Shown here: positions 46,746 through 54,538 of the stretch, piece after piece
Position numbering within the stretch: the first letter of the stretch is position 1
Layout of the letters: each line of letters starts with the position of its first letter
Virus record (IMG/VR): IMGVR_UViG_3300028840_006308
Coordinates: 1-59,782 of that record
Length of the DNA stretch: 59,782 nucleotides
Direction: 5' to 3' (one strand)
From: a virus
The notes under the pieces: model-generated
Told to the model about the DNA's origin: nothing
The model's database searches: none
Seen by the model: only the letters and a program-made list of their open reading frames with translations
Position numbers and translations under genes: made by a program

Positions 46746-46978
46746 TTCTCCTTCTCCGCCAGGGCTGCAATGATGTCCTGCGCCATGTCATAGGCGCGCC
46801 GTTCGCCCCGTTTCAACCCCGCGTGCTTGAGCATATCGTGGAGCACCTGGATGCACGTCAGGCTCTTGCCCAGCAAACTGCGAAACGCACTCTCCCTCAA
46901 CCGCGACCGCTCCGCCTCGGCCTTTAGCCGCTGGAACCGGCCGTCTCGGCAGTCGCTGCACTTGCATTCGTTAGTCAT
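46742..46978 (-). CDS. Helical hypothetical protein
   Basis: 78 residues. N-terminal CKCSDC then helices (LGKSLTCIQVLHDMLKHAGL). Overlaps fliS by four bases, so it is a possible partner. Confidence 0.6.
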   Translation of the reverse strand: MTNECKCSDCRDGRFQRLKAEAERSRLRESAFRSLLGKSLTCIQVLHDMLKHAGLKRGERRAYDMAQDIIAALAEKEK

Positions 46979-47256
46979 GCGTCACCCCCGGCATTGGCGG
47001 CAACATGGTGCAGGCGTATCGCCCGGTCTATCACATCGCGCATGTCATCTCCCCACCTTTCGATGGTGTTGGGGTAGTATCCGTCCTCGTCGGCCTTGGG
47101 TCCGTGCGAGAGCGCCTCCTCGAGCGCCTCGCTTCGCACGACTACGCCTGGACAGTAGCTCTCGTCGCCCACGTCCTCTATCGATATGTATCGCAGGAGG
47201 AAGTCGAGACGCTCCTTGTCGGTACCACACTGTGAGTGCTTGATCCTTATCGGCAT
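46975..47256 (-). CDS. Hypothetical protein
   Basis: 93 residues (ERLDFLLRYISIEDVGDESY, then IERWGDDMRDVIDRAIRLHH). No domain known. Confidence 0.65.
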   Translation of the reverse strand: MPIRIKHSQCGTDKERLDFLLRYISIEDVGDESYCPGVVVRSEALEEALSHGPKADEDGYYPNTIERWGDDMRDVIDRAIRLHHVAANAGGDA

Positions 47257-47257
47257 C

Positions 47258-47638
47258 TCAGGGCTCCTCGCGCTGGCGCTCTTTCGGCGCTTTGATTATC
47301 AGGTACTTGCCTATGGGAAGTGTGTTGATGTCGCCGCGCCACGTTTTGCTTGGGCTATCGTAGAATCCTCCGTTGCGGCCCATTATGCGATCATGCATCT
47401 CGAACACTTCCAGTTCCACGCTATCGCCCCGACCCTCTAGCTCTGTAATGGCTTGGAGTGCCTCCGTAAGCTGTGAATGTAGGCTGTCGCGTTCCTCGCG
47501 TAGCTTCTCAATCGCGGCATTGAGGAAAATGCAGCTCGCACACTGCGCATCCTTCCGGCAATGCTCGCACCCCATGCTTCCATAGTTCTCATAGCAGGAC
47601 TCCCCACACTTTTGGCATACTCTTGGCCAGTGCATCAC
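47258..47638 (-). CDS. Zinc-ribbon plus coiled-coil protein
   Basis: 126 residues. Three cysteine pairs at the start (CQKCGESC, CEHCRKDAQCASC), a coiled coil (IEKLREERDSLHSQLTEALQ) and a beta-rich tail. Confidence 0.65.
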   Translation of the reverse strand: MMHWPRVCQKCGESCYENYGSMGCEHCRKDAQCASCIFLNAAIEKLREERDSLHSQLTEALQAITELEGRGDSVELEVFEMHDRIMGRNGGFYDSPSKTWRGDINTLPIGKYLIIKAPKERQREEP

Positions 47639-47850
47639 TCAATCCCCACTTTCGACGTATACCGATGGCCCCCCTTAGGCCCCCCGCCAGGCAGGCGCAC
47701 GAGGTGGCCCCGCTTCCAGAGCTTGTGCAACCGCGAGCTGGCCTTGTTGCAGTCCATGCCTATCAGCTCGCTTACCTCCCATGCGGTCACCGGGCCGTGA
47801 CGAACCACGCACCAGTAGACCCGATGGGCCTGGCTGTTAGCCCTTAGCAT
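47635..47850 (-). CDS. Winged-helix DNA-binding protein
   Basis: 71 residues, one winged helix: HRVYWCVVRHGPVTAWEVSE, LIGMDCNKASSRLHKLWKRG, then a wing GHLVRLPGGGPKGGHRYTS. Likely a transcription regulator. Confidence 0.75.
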   Translation of the reverse strand: MLRANSQAHRVYWCVVRHGPVTAWEVSELIGMDCNKASSRLHKLWKRGHLVRLPGGGPKGGHRYTSKVGIE

Positions 47851-48064
47851 GGGTCCCCTCGCGCGCGGCCAGCCACTTCTCGAAGTGTGGCCATATCGGG
47901 TGTTTCTCGCCGGGCTGGCGCTTCATCACCGCCCCGTCTTTGCGCAGGAACAAGGGACCCAGCCACTCGTTGAAGCTCCATCGGTACTCGCGGTCATTTA
48001 CGAACGCCGAGCCGAAGTCATCGTCCACGCAGATGAAACCGCAGGGGATCCTTATGCAGGCCAT
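47837..48064 (-). CDS. Phage hypothetical protein
   Basis: 75 residues (FVNDREYRWSFNEWLGPLFL, then GEKHPIWPHFEKWLAARE). The pattern is common in phages; no known role. Confidence 0.7.
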   Translation of the reverse strand: MACIRIPCGFICVDDDFGSAFVNDREYRWSFNEWLGPLFLRKDGAVMKRQPGEKHPIWPHFEKWLAAREGTHAKG

Positions 48065-48067
48065 CGG

Positions 48068-48274
48068 CTAGTTCTCGGCGCATAGCTGGGCAAGAGTTCT
48101 CGGTTTGGGGCACAAACCCCTCGGGTGATAGGTATAACACCCCGTATCCTTGCCATCTATCAGGAGGGGGCGCGCCTCAGTGGGATACCCCAGCTCGCAT
48201 CCAGGACAGGGGCAACCCGCCCAGTCCCGGAGGGCGCGACAACCACCGCAGCTTCGGGCCTTGCGCTTCAGCAT
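48068..48274 (-). CDS. Cysteine-rich hypothetical protein
   Basis: 68 residues with CGGCRALRDWAGCPCPGCEL and two further cysteines, probably zinc- or iron-binding. Confidence 0.65.
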   Translation of the reverse strand: MLKRKARSCGGCRALRDWAGCPCPGCELGYPTEARPLLIDGKDTGCYTYHPRGLCPKPRTLAQLCAEN

Positions 48275-48576
48275 AGCTCCCTCGAAAGCCTCTCGGCCTC
48301 CCGCCTCTGCATGTCGGCGAATCTACGCAGGGCCCCGGAAAGGGCGTGGCGGTGTGCGAGCACAAATTGGGCGTACTTCATGACGCCATCACAGCGGCAG
48401 CAATGCACAACCAAGGTGCCCGCGAGCTCGCCCACCCCCACGGTCTCATTGGGGACCTGCCCTTCGGCTACCGGGGTGCCGTATTCCTTCCCGCAGAAAC
48501 CGCATTCGGCAGCATCGGTGCCGCCGTCGCAAACGGCCTCCATCAGACAATCAGCCATCATACTTAGTTGGCTCAT
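48268..48576 (-). CDS. Zinc-finger hypothetical protein
   Basis: 102 residues with CGFCGKEYGTP and HCCRCDGVM, then a basic helix (LSGALRRFADMQRREAERLS). Confidence 0.65.
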   Translation of the reverse strand: MSQLSMMADCLMEAVCDGGTDAAECGFCGKEYGTPVAEGQVPNETVGVGELAGTLVVHCCRCDGVMKYAQFVLAHRHALSGALRRFADMQRREAERLSRELC

Positions 48577-48899
48577 GATCCTTTTTCCTCCCCGGCCTTC
48601 GGCTGCACATCATGCGGCCCCCACTCCACGTTGTGTCGCTTGCCCGTGTATCCGCACTCGTGGCATCCGCAGCCAAGGGCCACGCCATTCCCGTCAACGG
48701 GAGCGCCCTGCACAGGATGGCCGTCTATCGTCTCGTGACATCCGCTACACGGCGTGGTGTAGGCGAACCGCGTGAATAGCAGTGCCCCGCCGTAGCATTC
48801 ATCCGGCTGTCCATCATCCGTAGTGGCGTAGCGCCTGCGGCGGTCGAGTCGTTGTTCTGCGAGCTTTTCGGCCTCTTGAATCGTCAACTCTCGCATCAT
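48573..48899 (-). CDS. Zinc-finger hypothetical protein
   Basis: 108 residues: helical start, then TPCSGCHETIDGHPVQGAP and LGCGCHECGYTGKRH. Confidence 0.65.
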   Translation of the reverse strand: MMRELTIQEAEKLAEQRLDRRRRYATTDDGQPDECYGGALLFTRFAYTTPCSGCHETIDGHPVQGAPVDGNGVALGCGCHECGYTGKRHNVEWGPHDVQPKAGEEKGS

Positions 48900-48907
48900 T
48901 CACCCCT

Positions 48908-49090
48908 TTACCAACGCACAATAATGTGCCTCACCGGACAGAAAAGTTGGCCGATGGCCACTGCAATCTCAGGGCCACATAGCCCCAGCACGTTCCCTGT
49001 CGCCGGTAGATCAGATCGTTTGCTGTCGACCTGCGTGCTGCCCCGGATGGTCATCGGGGGAGTTACCAGTGGAGGTTGTGTCGCTCGCAT
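48908..49090 (-). CDS. Possible small protein
   Basis: 60 residues filling exactly the space between two genes, but with only a weak ribosome site and unusual composition. Low confidence that it is translated. Confidence 0.35.
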   Translation of the reverse strand: MRATQPPLVTPPMTIRGSTQVDSKRSDLPATGNVLGLCGPEIAVAIGQLFCPVRHIIVRW

Positions 49091-49094
49091 CGGC

Positions 49095-49328
49095 CTAATC
49101 CTTGATACAATCCCTGAGCTCCGCTTCCAGCTTGGCCACCTCGCGCTTCAGGCGCTTGAGCCGACGCCGCTTCGCAGCCTTCTCGGGTCCGCGACGTTTT
49201 CGGCCCTTGCGAGCCTTGGCAGTCCCGTCCAGGTAGCCTGCGCCATAGGAGAAGAGCAGGCAGCCCAGGCCCGCGATCATGGAAAGCGAGCGAGTTTGGG
49301 CATCTTGAAAGCGCTCTATCGGGTCCAT
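49095..49328 (-). CDS. Single-span membrane protein with basic tail
   Basis: 77 residues. Membrane helix at about 17-35 (MIAGLGCLLFSYGAGYLDG), then a strongly basic helix (KARKGRKRRGPEKAAKRRRL). Could tether nucleic acid to a membrane. Confidence 0.65.
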   Translation of the reverse strand: MDPIERFQDAQTRSLSMIAGLGCLLFSYGAGYLDGTAKARKGRKRRGPEKAAKRRRLKRLKREVAKLEAELRDCIKD

Positions 49329-49651
49329 CACTCCTCCTCTTTCGGCACCAGCTCCCCGCACTGCGGGCAGTAGGTGCCCTCGCGGGAGATGCTCTTTGCG
49401 TCCTTGGCGTCGAAGTTGAGCTCGCACTTCGGGCATACGTAGTAACCCACCGACAGGAACCACGTGCCGTCCTGGGCGTAGAGGTGGATGTCCTCGAAGT
49501 GCGGGGCGAAGTGCGTCAGGGCCTGCTCGGCCTCGTCGCGGTCCAGGCCCTCGGGGTTCTTCTCGTCGAGGATACCCACGATGCGCCTTAACTCCTTCAC
49601 CCGCTTGGGCAGGCGCGAGTTGGCGTAGGCGGCGAAGGAACGGATCCTCAC
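49328..49651 (-). CDS. Zinc-ribbon hypothetical protein
   Basis: 107 residues. Helical N-terminus; VCPKCELNF and YCPQCGELV form a C-terminal zinc ribbon. Confidence 0.7.
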   Translation of the reverse strand: MRIRSFAAYANSRLPKRVKELRRIVGILDEKNPEGLDRDEAEQALTHFAPHFEDIHLYAQDGTWFLSVGYYVCPKCELNFDAKDAKSISREGTYCPQCGELVPKEEE

Positions 49652-49654
49652 GAG

Positions 49655-49960
49655 TTACCTCAGCTCCCTGCGGCCCGTCTTGAGGTCTGCCCCAATCTTG
49701 GCCATGGCTACCGTTCGGTCCAGGCACTGCTCCCGTTCCTCGTCCCACATGGGGCAGATGCCCAGCTTGCCGACGCAGGGGGCGCCACCTACCGAGGACT
49801 GGACGGCTATCCCGGCCTGGCCACCGACTATCTGCGGGGGCACCTGTCCGATGGTCTGCGTCACCCATGTGCGTCGATGGCAGTAGCCGCCCTGCTCGCG
49901 GATGGCCTTGAGCTGTTCCTCGGGGATAGCCGCCCCCAAGTCCATGGGCTTAGGCTCCAT
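49655..49960 (-). CDS. Hypothetical protein
   Basis: 101 residues. GYCHRRTWVTQTIGQVPPQI and GKLGICPMWDEEREQCLDRT; cysteines could bind metal. Start overlaps the upstream stop by one base. Confidence 0.65.
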   Translation of the reverse strand: MEPKPMDLGAAIPEEQLKAIREQGGYCHRRTWVTQTIGQVPPQIVGGQAGIAVQSSVGGAPCVGKLGICPMWDEEREQCLDRTVAMAKIGADLKTGRRELR

Positions 49961-50322
49961 CAGTCCTCCTCCTCTTCGCCATCCGTACCTTCACCTTCCG
50001 CTTCGGCTTCGGCTTCCGCCCCCGCCTCCGCTTCTTCCCCGCCATCGCCTTGCGAATCGCCTTCTCCAGGCTCGCCATCGCTGTCGTTCTCCTCCGGCAC
50101 TTGCACGACCTTGCCGATGTTGCCGATATCCTCCTTGGGGGTCTCCTCGATAATAGGGATGAGGGTGTCGAGCACATTGGCCACCAGGTTCGACACGCTC
50201 ATGCCCAACCGCGCGGCCTGGGCCTGCCATCGCTCGGGCATCTCCTGATCGGCGTAGTAGACCGTGATGTTTCCGCGCTGCTTCTCGACCGGCGCGTCCT
50301 TCTTCTTTCTCCTCCTTGCCAT
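49960..50322 (-). CDS. Ribbon-helix-helix-like protein with acidic tail
   Basis: 120 residues. Basic start (ARRRKKKDAPVEKQRGN), then ITVYYADQEMPERWQAQAAR and LGMSVSNLVANVLDTLIPII, which look like a ribbon-helix-helix DNA-binding domain. The last 45 residues are glutamate-, alanine- and glycine-rich repeats. Confidence 0.6.
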   Translation of the reverse strand: MARRRKKKDAPVEKQRGNITVYYADQEMPERWQAQAARLGMSVSNLVANVLDTLIPIIEETPKEDIGNIGKVVQVPEENDSDGEPGEGDSQGDGGEEAEAGAEAEAEAEGEGTDGEEEED

Positions 50323-50328
50323 GACGCT

Positions 50329-50529
50329 CTACTCCTTCTTGAAAAACTGCATGAGCTTGCCTATTTCGAGCTTGCACCAGCCCAACTTCTTGCGGGTGCC
50401 TGCCGAATCGGTCTCGACCACCTCCAGCTCCACGTCGTTGAGGTCGGAGGGGTCCACCCGCACCACCGCCTGGCGCTTGGGCGCATCCTCCTCGCCGGTC
50501 TTGAGCTCGAAGTTAAGATCAACCTTCAC
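50329..50529 (-). CDS. Small hypothetical protein
   Basis: 66 residues from GTG with GGGAGG upstream. Beta-rich (KVDLNFELKTG, QAVVRVDPSDLNDVELEVVE). Overlaps the membrane-protein gene by 11 bases. Confidence 0.6.
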   Translation of the reverse strand: MKVDLNFELKTGEEDAPKRQAVVRVDPSDLNDVELEVVETDSAGTRKKLGWCKLEIGKLMQFFKKE

Positions 50530-50752
50530 AACTGCCTCCCTTCCCGTTGCCCGCTTCACCAGGACCGCCACCGTGCGGGTAGCAGCCCCGATAAGGGCTC
50601 TTGCGGCGCTTTCTAACACATCGGCTCCAGAAATCGTTGATGGCATCCGGCGACAGGATTATCCAGGCGAGCACGGTCGCGGCGACCATGAGTATGGCCG
50701 ATAGGCACCAGATGGCCGCGTCTACCAGGCGCTCCCAGAGCGTGCGAATCAT
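50519..50752 (-). CDS. Small membrane protein
   Basis: 77 residues with a membrane helix at about 12-34 (AAIWCLSAILMVAATVLAWI) and a basic, glycine-rich end. Confidence 0.65.
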   Translation of the reverse strand: MIRTLWERLVDAAIWCLSAILMVAATVLAWIILSPDAINDFWSRCVRKRRKSPYRGCYPHGGGPGEAGNGKGGSCEG

Positions 50753-51024
50753 CCGATGAACCCCTCGCGGTTGGCCAGCTCCAGTAGGATATCGGCGTGG
50801 CAGGGGGCCGGTGCACACCAGCACACCAGGTCTCGGCCGCGTAACTCCGGCAACGCCTCGATGAGCTGTCGGTTGCCCAGCAGCATGCTGCGATACTTCT
50901 CGATGACTTGAGTGCGCGTGCCGTCCTTGCCCACCGTAAAGGGGTTGCCCCATTTCGAGGGACGCCCCACGTAGACGGCCTCGGGCGGGATGGTATCGCG
51001 GCGCTTGTTAAGTACGCGAGGCAT
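50749..51024 (-). CDS. DUF4326 family protein
   Basis: 91 residues covering the whole family: VYVGRPSKWGNPFTVGKDGT, then LRGRDLVCWCAPAPCHADIL. Widespread in phages; the conserved CWC and C-H suggest catalysis or metal binding, with no function established. Confidence 0.85.
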   Translation of the reverse strand: MPRVLNKRRDTIPPEAVYVGRPSKWGNPFTVGKDGTRTQVIEKYRSMLLGNRQLIEALPELRGRDLVCWCAPAPCHADILLELANREGFIG

Positions 51025-51233
51025 CACTTGCCCTCCTTGAAGGCCGCCGCGGCCATCTCGCTGATGCACTTGGCGCATACCTGACAGGGCATCAGGTTGC
51101 CCTTCTTGTATACGCGCGAGGCTGTCACGCTCACCTGGTATACCACGCCCTTACGGCGGATTTTCTTGGAGACGATGGGATGATGATAGGTGTTCTTGCG
51201 AATCTTGGCTCCGCACTCGTCGCAAATGATCAT
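51024..51233 (-). CDS. Small zinc-finger protein
   Basis: 69 residues with IICDECGAKIRKNTYHH and CQVCAKC. Lysine tail KEGK overlaps the next ribosome site. Confidence 0.7.
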   Translation of the reverse strand: MIICDECGAKIRKNTYHHPIVSKKIRRKGVVYQVSVTASRVYKKGNLMPCQVCAKCISEMAAAAFKEGK

Positions 51234-51484
51234 CCGGCCGTCCCCTCCAGGAATCCCAGCGTCTTCTCCACGCTGGTGCGGATGTAGGTATCGGGCACGA
51301 CCATCCCCATCTCGCCGTAGTGCTCCAGGATGGCCGTCACGATGAACTCGACCATCAGGTCGCGGTCGTGGCCTCCGGGGATGCGAACCCGCGTTCCGTA
51401 GATGGCCCTCATGTTGCGGTCGAAAGCCGCGCGGTCCTGCACCGGCCGGGGGTCGGATCCCTTGCCCGCCTCGCTAGCCCCCAT
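51230..51484 (-). CDS. Phage hypothetical protein
   Basis: 84 residues. GKGSDPRPVQDRAAFDRNMR resembles the short GKGD.RP motif seen in many phage proteins. Role unknown. Confidence 0.65.
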   Translation of the reverse strand: MGASEAGKGSDPRPVQDRAAFDRNMRAIYGTRVRIPGGHDRDLMVEFIVTAILEHYGEMGMVVPDTYIRTSVEKTLGFLEGTAG

Positions 51485-51776
51485 GGATGCTCTCCTCGTC
51501 ATGCCGGTCCTCGGATGCCGCCCTCCGCAGGCGCAGGCGGTACTTCATGACCTCCTCCTCCGGGATCCCTATCAGGGCGGGGTTGAAGAAGCGGGCCTGG
51601 CCGCACTGCTTGCAGGTGATCACGATGTATATGGCGATGCGGTCCTTCACCTCGTATGGGAAGACCCCCGCCTGTATCATTGGCGCGTCCGGGTCTACCC
51701 GGTAGTCCAGGGCTCCGCACAGGCACGGCGGGGGAGCCTTCTTGTTGAACGCCCGTTGTATCTGGTACTCGATCAT
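51474..51776 (-). CDS. Zinc-binding hypothetical protein
   Basis: 100 residues with PPCLCGALDYR and ITCKQCGQARFF, two cysteine pairs. IGIPEEEVMKYRLRLRRA near the end. Confidence 0.65.
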   Translation of the reverse strand: MIEYQIQRAFNKKAPPPCLCGALDYRVDPDAPMIQAGVFPYEVKDRIAIYIVITCKQCGQARFFNPALIGIPEEEVMKYRLRLRRAASEDRHDEESIHGG

Positions 51777-51777
51777 G

Positions 51778-52341
51778 TTACTTGCCCGCCAGGGCTCCCG
51801 TTACGTCGATGGGCTTCTTGAAGTTGGGCTCCCAATAGAACATGCCTTTGAGCATCTGATCTATTTGATGCTGGAGGCCCATCAGTTTCTCGTCGTCCAG
51901 TTGATCGGAAAGCCCCTCCCCACCGTTATCGTCGATGCGCTCTGCCATTTCGGTGTGCAGGTCGAAGTCGGGCGACTCCACATCGCATCCGTAGACGCGG
52001 GGCAACTGCCCCTCGCAGTCCCCATCGGCAATGTCGTCAAGCAGGATGTCCATGTCCTCGTAATACCTGTCGGTGTTCTCGAGGTATACGGGCCCCTTCC
52101 AGTCCTCCGGACGCATCTTCTCGAGGGCCTGCCACTTCTCGATCTTCTCCTTCGTGAAGTAGCACATCGAACAGAGCCCTTCGCGGACCGCGGGCGCCGT
52201 CCAGGGCGGATTGGCGTCGAGCTTGCCGCAAGCCTTGCAGGTGTACTCACGCTCGCGGCAGCACATCTCCGCCTCGCTCTCGAAGAGATGGACCTTGGCG
52301 CAGTTCGCGCAAGACCACGCTTTCCTCTCGGTAGCCTTCAT
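51778..52341 (-). CDS. Zinc-finger protein with acidic C-terminus
   Basis: 187 residues. Three zinc-type pairs (SCANCAKVHLFESEAEMCC, TCKACGKL, LCSMCYFT), then an acidic region (EDMDILLDDIADGDCEGQLP). Possibly an RNA/DNA-binding adaptor. Confidence 0.65.
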   Translation of the reverse strand: MKATERKAWSCANCAKVHLFESEAEMCCREREYTCKACGKLDANPPWTAPAVREGLCSMCYFTKEKIEKWQALEKMRPEDWKGPVYLENTDRYYEDMDILLDDIADGDCEGQLPRVYGCDVESPDFDLHTEMAERIDDNGGEGLSDQLDDEKLMGLQHQIDQMLKGMFYWEPNFKKPIDVTGALAGK

Positions 52342-52526
52342 ATATCTTCTCCTATCAGCAATCTCGTCTTGTTGGGTTCCCGCGTCAGGAAACCCCTCGG
52401 GCACTCGGAGGATATCCGCCAGCAACGGCGGCAAGCCTCATCGCACTCTTTGCGGGTTTCATAGACCTCGGCCTTATCCTCCTTGAGGTCCGTCATGAAG
52501 CACGGATGGGTCCAGACCGTCAGCAC
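52338..52526 (-). CDS. Small hypothetical protein
   Basis: 62 residues from GTG, one base after the stop of the 31-residue peptide. ECDEACRRCWRISSECPRG holds four cysteines. Confidence 0.6.
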   Translation of the reverse strand: MLTVWTHPCFMTDLKEDKAEVYETRKECDEACRRCWRISSECPRGFLTREPNKTRLLIGEDI

Positions 52527-52527
52527 G

Positions 52528-52623
52528 TTATCGAATCCTCCGCTTTGCGCGCTTCTTTGCCCGCTCGCGCTTCTCCTTCAGCGCCTTGGGCACCTTCCTC
52601 CGCTTGATGGTCCTGCACGCCAT
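52528..52623 (-). CDS. 31-residue highly basic peptide
   Basis: MACRTIKRRKVPKALKEKRE and so on; about half the residues are lysine or arginine. GGGAGG six bases before the ATG is among the best ribosome sites here. It fills the space between two genes and ends one base before the next start. Probably binds nucleic acid. Confidence 0.55.
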   Translation of the reverse strand: MACRTIKRRKVPKALKEKRERAKKRAKRRIR

Positions 52624-52634
52624 GTGTTACCTCC

Positions 52635-52889
52635 CTACTTGATCGCGTCCTTGTAGCTGTCGCAGACGAAGGCCAGGCGAAAGGCAACGTTCCGAGCCCG
52701 GCTGCGTTTCACGCCCCCGCCGTAGGCCAGCGACGGGAGAAATTCCTCGCCATCGGCCGCAGTGCACGTCGCGTATCGGTCGCACGCCTTCCACGGACAC
52801 TTGTCGCGCGGGCGGAAGGTAATGAGGGCCTGGCCGCTGTCCGGCCTGCCGTCCTTACGGTCCTCGGTTGATGCTCTTTGCTTACTCAT
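52635..52889 (-). CDS. Hypothetical protein
   Basis: 84 residues from the second ATG, which has GGAGG at proper distance. CPWKACDRYATCTAADGEEF suggests a metal-binding centre. Confidence 0.65.
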   Translation of the reverse strand: MSKQRASTEDRKDGRPDSGQALITFRPRDKCPWKACDRYATCTAADGEEFLPSLAYGGGVKRSRARNVAFRLAFVCDSYKDAIK

Positions 52890-53238
52890 CGCCATCCTCC
52901 GGAATGATGCTCTGTATCTTTCCCCCGCAGTCGCACTGCATAACGTGCTCCAGCGCCTCCTCGGCGGTAAAGAACCGCTCGCAGTCGCTGCATCCGAATG
53001 TGGTCTTGGGCCGCAGGGGGCACGGCTCCACGTCCACGAGCATGCCGCGCGCGTGCAACCCCACCAACAACCCCACCTGGGCGTTTACCGCCACGCACCG
53101 GCCCTCCTGGGTTTCGATGAGATCGGCGGCACCGTGCTTGTAGAGGTTCATGGTGCCCTCGACCCCGTCATCACCGGTATCGGTAACGAGGTCGGCGTAC
53201 TGGTGCATCCAGGCGGGCATCTCCCACTGGCTTTTCAT
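52882..53238 (-). CDS. Hypothetical protein with C-terminal zinc finger
   Basis: 118 residues. Globular N-terminus, then FGCSDCERFFTAEEALEHVM and CDCGG, similar to C2H2/C4 fingers. Confidence 0.65.
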   Translation of the reverse strand: MKSQWEMPAWMHQYADLVTDTGDDGVEGTMNLYKHGAADLIETQEGRCVAVNAQVGLLVGLHARGMLVDVEPCPLRPKTTFGCSDCERFFTAEEALEHVMQCDCGGKIQSIIPEDGDE

Positions 53239-53423
53239 CGGTCACCTCGCGGAGGGCGTTCGGACTCGCGCACGACGACCGGGTCCTTGCCCTCGCCGTG
53301 CTTGGTGATGGTTACGCGCAGGGTGCCGCAGAGCTTGCACCAGTAGGCGGACACGGTCTCGGGGAATCGCTCCAGCGCCATCACCATCTCGTAATCGTGT
53401 CGTCCCTCGGCGCAGACGCTCAT
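53235..53423 (-). CDS. Small hypothetical protein
   Basis: 62 residues. CAEGRHDYEMVMALERFPET and YWCKLCGTLRVTITKHGEG; short zinc-ribbon type. Confidence 0.65.
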   Translation of the reverse strand: MSVCAEGRHDYEMVMALERFPETVSAYWCKLCGTLRVTITKHGEGKDPVVVRESERPPRGDR

Positions 53424-53926
53424 TCCTCCGCCTCCAGGCCCGCACGAATCATCATCCACGCCACTATCTCCTTGGTGCCGCGGACCTGGGCCAGGTTCGC
53501 CAGCAGTTTCTTGCGGGTCTCTCGGATGGTCTTCTCGAGGCGCTCAACCCGACACTCGCGGCAGGGCTTGCCGCGGACCTTGTCGCGGTGGTCTGCGCAG
53601 AATGGCATGCGCGCCATCGCCGAGTCTAGGATGGCCTCTTTCTGCGCGGCATTCGCATCGACGGCATCGTAGGTCTTAGCCTTGATGTTCGGCTTGATGG
53701 GGTACTTCTCGCCCTCTACGCCGGTGACGATGCTGTCTCCCGGGCACACGATGTGATAGCCCTCGAGCGTGGCTACCACTCCATGCAGAGCCAACAGGTT
53801 CTCGCAATGCTCGCACTTGCCGCCGGGGTTATTTCCGTTGTATTTCTCCACCTCGGGAAGGTCCCCGTGCTTCTGCCAGGGATCCGAAATATCGACCACC
53901 ACGGGCTTCTTCCTGTACTTAGCCAT
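53420..53926 (-). CDS. Phage protein with PGDSIVTGVEGEKYPIKP motif
   Basis: 168 residues. The N-terminal 90 residues follow a common phage family: KYRKKPVVVDI, CPGDSIVTGVEGEKYPIKP, then KTYDAV. A helical domain with CADHRDKVRGKPCREC follows. The family is of unknown function; the zinc-like addition is unusual. Confidence 0.75.
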   Translation of the reverse strand: MAKYRKKPVVVDISDPWQKHGDLPEVEKYNGNNPGGKCEHCENLLALHGVVATLEGYHIVCPGDSIVTGVEGEKYPIKPNIKAKTYDAVDANAAQKEAILDSAMARMPFCADHRDKVRGKPCRECRVERLEKTIRETRKKLLANLAQVRGTKEIVAWMMIRAGLEAEE

Positions 53927-54345
53927 CAGCTGAAGTCTCCTTCGAGTAGGTCCCACGTGCCCTCTCCGGCACCGACGCGACCCCAGTGGTCATGCGCGCG
54001 GCGCAGGAGGCCGTTGGGCCCCGGCTCGGTTCTATTCTCCCGGTGGAACTCCTTCCACGAGCCATACATGGTCGGGGGCTCGTCCTTGGGCCAGTCCCCG
54101 AACTCCCTAACGGTGATGACGCGCTCCATCTCGACGGGACTGAGAGCGGTCTCATACTCGTCCACTATCCTCACGCCGGGCTTGGCCCATTCGGCCTGCC
54201 AGTCCGCCAGGCTGTTGATGTTGCGCTCGGGGTGGACGTGCAGCGCGAAGCACCAGCCCGCGGAACTCTTGCCTATGTGCACCGGCTCGTCCGAGCGCCC
54301 GCAGTGCGGGCAGGGCTCGGTCTCCATGTAATAGTTCGTGCCCAT
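53926..54345 (-). CDS. Conserved phage protein (MGTNYY family)
   Basis: 139 residues. MGTNYYMETEPCPHCGRSDE, then HIGKSSAGWCFALHVHPE, a pattern seen in many phages. AGGAGG upstream, directly after the structured RNA at 54363-54529, so its translation may be RNA-controlled. Confidence 0.75.
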   Translation of the reverse strand: MGTNYYMETEPCPHCGRSDEPVHIGKSSAGWCFALHVHPERNINSLADWQAEWAKPGVRIVDEYETALSPVEMERVITVREFGDWPKDEPPTMYGSWKEFHRENRTEPGPNGLLRRAHDHWGRVGAGEGTWDLLEGDFS

Positions 54346-54362
54346 CCCCAACCTCCTGCGCA

Positions 54363-54529
54363 GGGGGACCGGTGGCCTATTTCCGCACCTCTGGCTCCAG
54401 GCAAGGCGTCCCTGCCCTTTCGGCTGACCACTAACGAGGACTTTACATGGTCATTCAGCGGATCACCGGGGCCTACGGTCCCCGACCGGGTCCGACACGC
54501 TACGTCTGTCGGCACCGCACCGGCCCCCC
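54363..54529 (-). ncRNA. Branched structured RNA, candidate cis-regulator
   Basis: Bases 54363-54374 pair with 54518-54529 (12 bp); the single non-Watson-Crick position is G-U on the minus strand but A-C on the plus strand, which points to minus transcription. Inside are four local hairpins: 54492-54497/54507-54512 (6 bp), 54467-54471/54480-54484 (5 bp), 54425-54430/54448-54453 (6 bp) and 54400-54403/54413-54416. The closing stem ends six bases before AGGAGG of the next gene. No known riboswitch class is recognised. The whole gap 54346-54538 has no gene. Confidence 0.5.
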
Positions 54530-54538
54530 TACTGCAGA

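Noticed and set aside
54346-54538. tRNA gene in the structured gap
   Set aside because: No T-loop or anticodon arm pattern could be placed; the fold is longer and branched in a different way.
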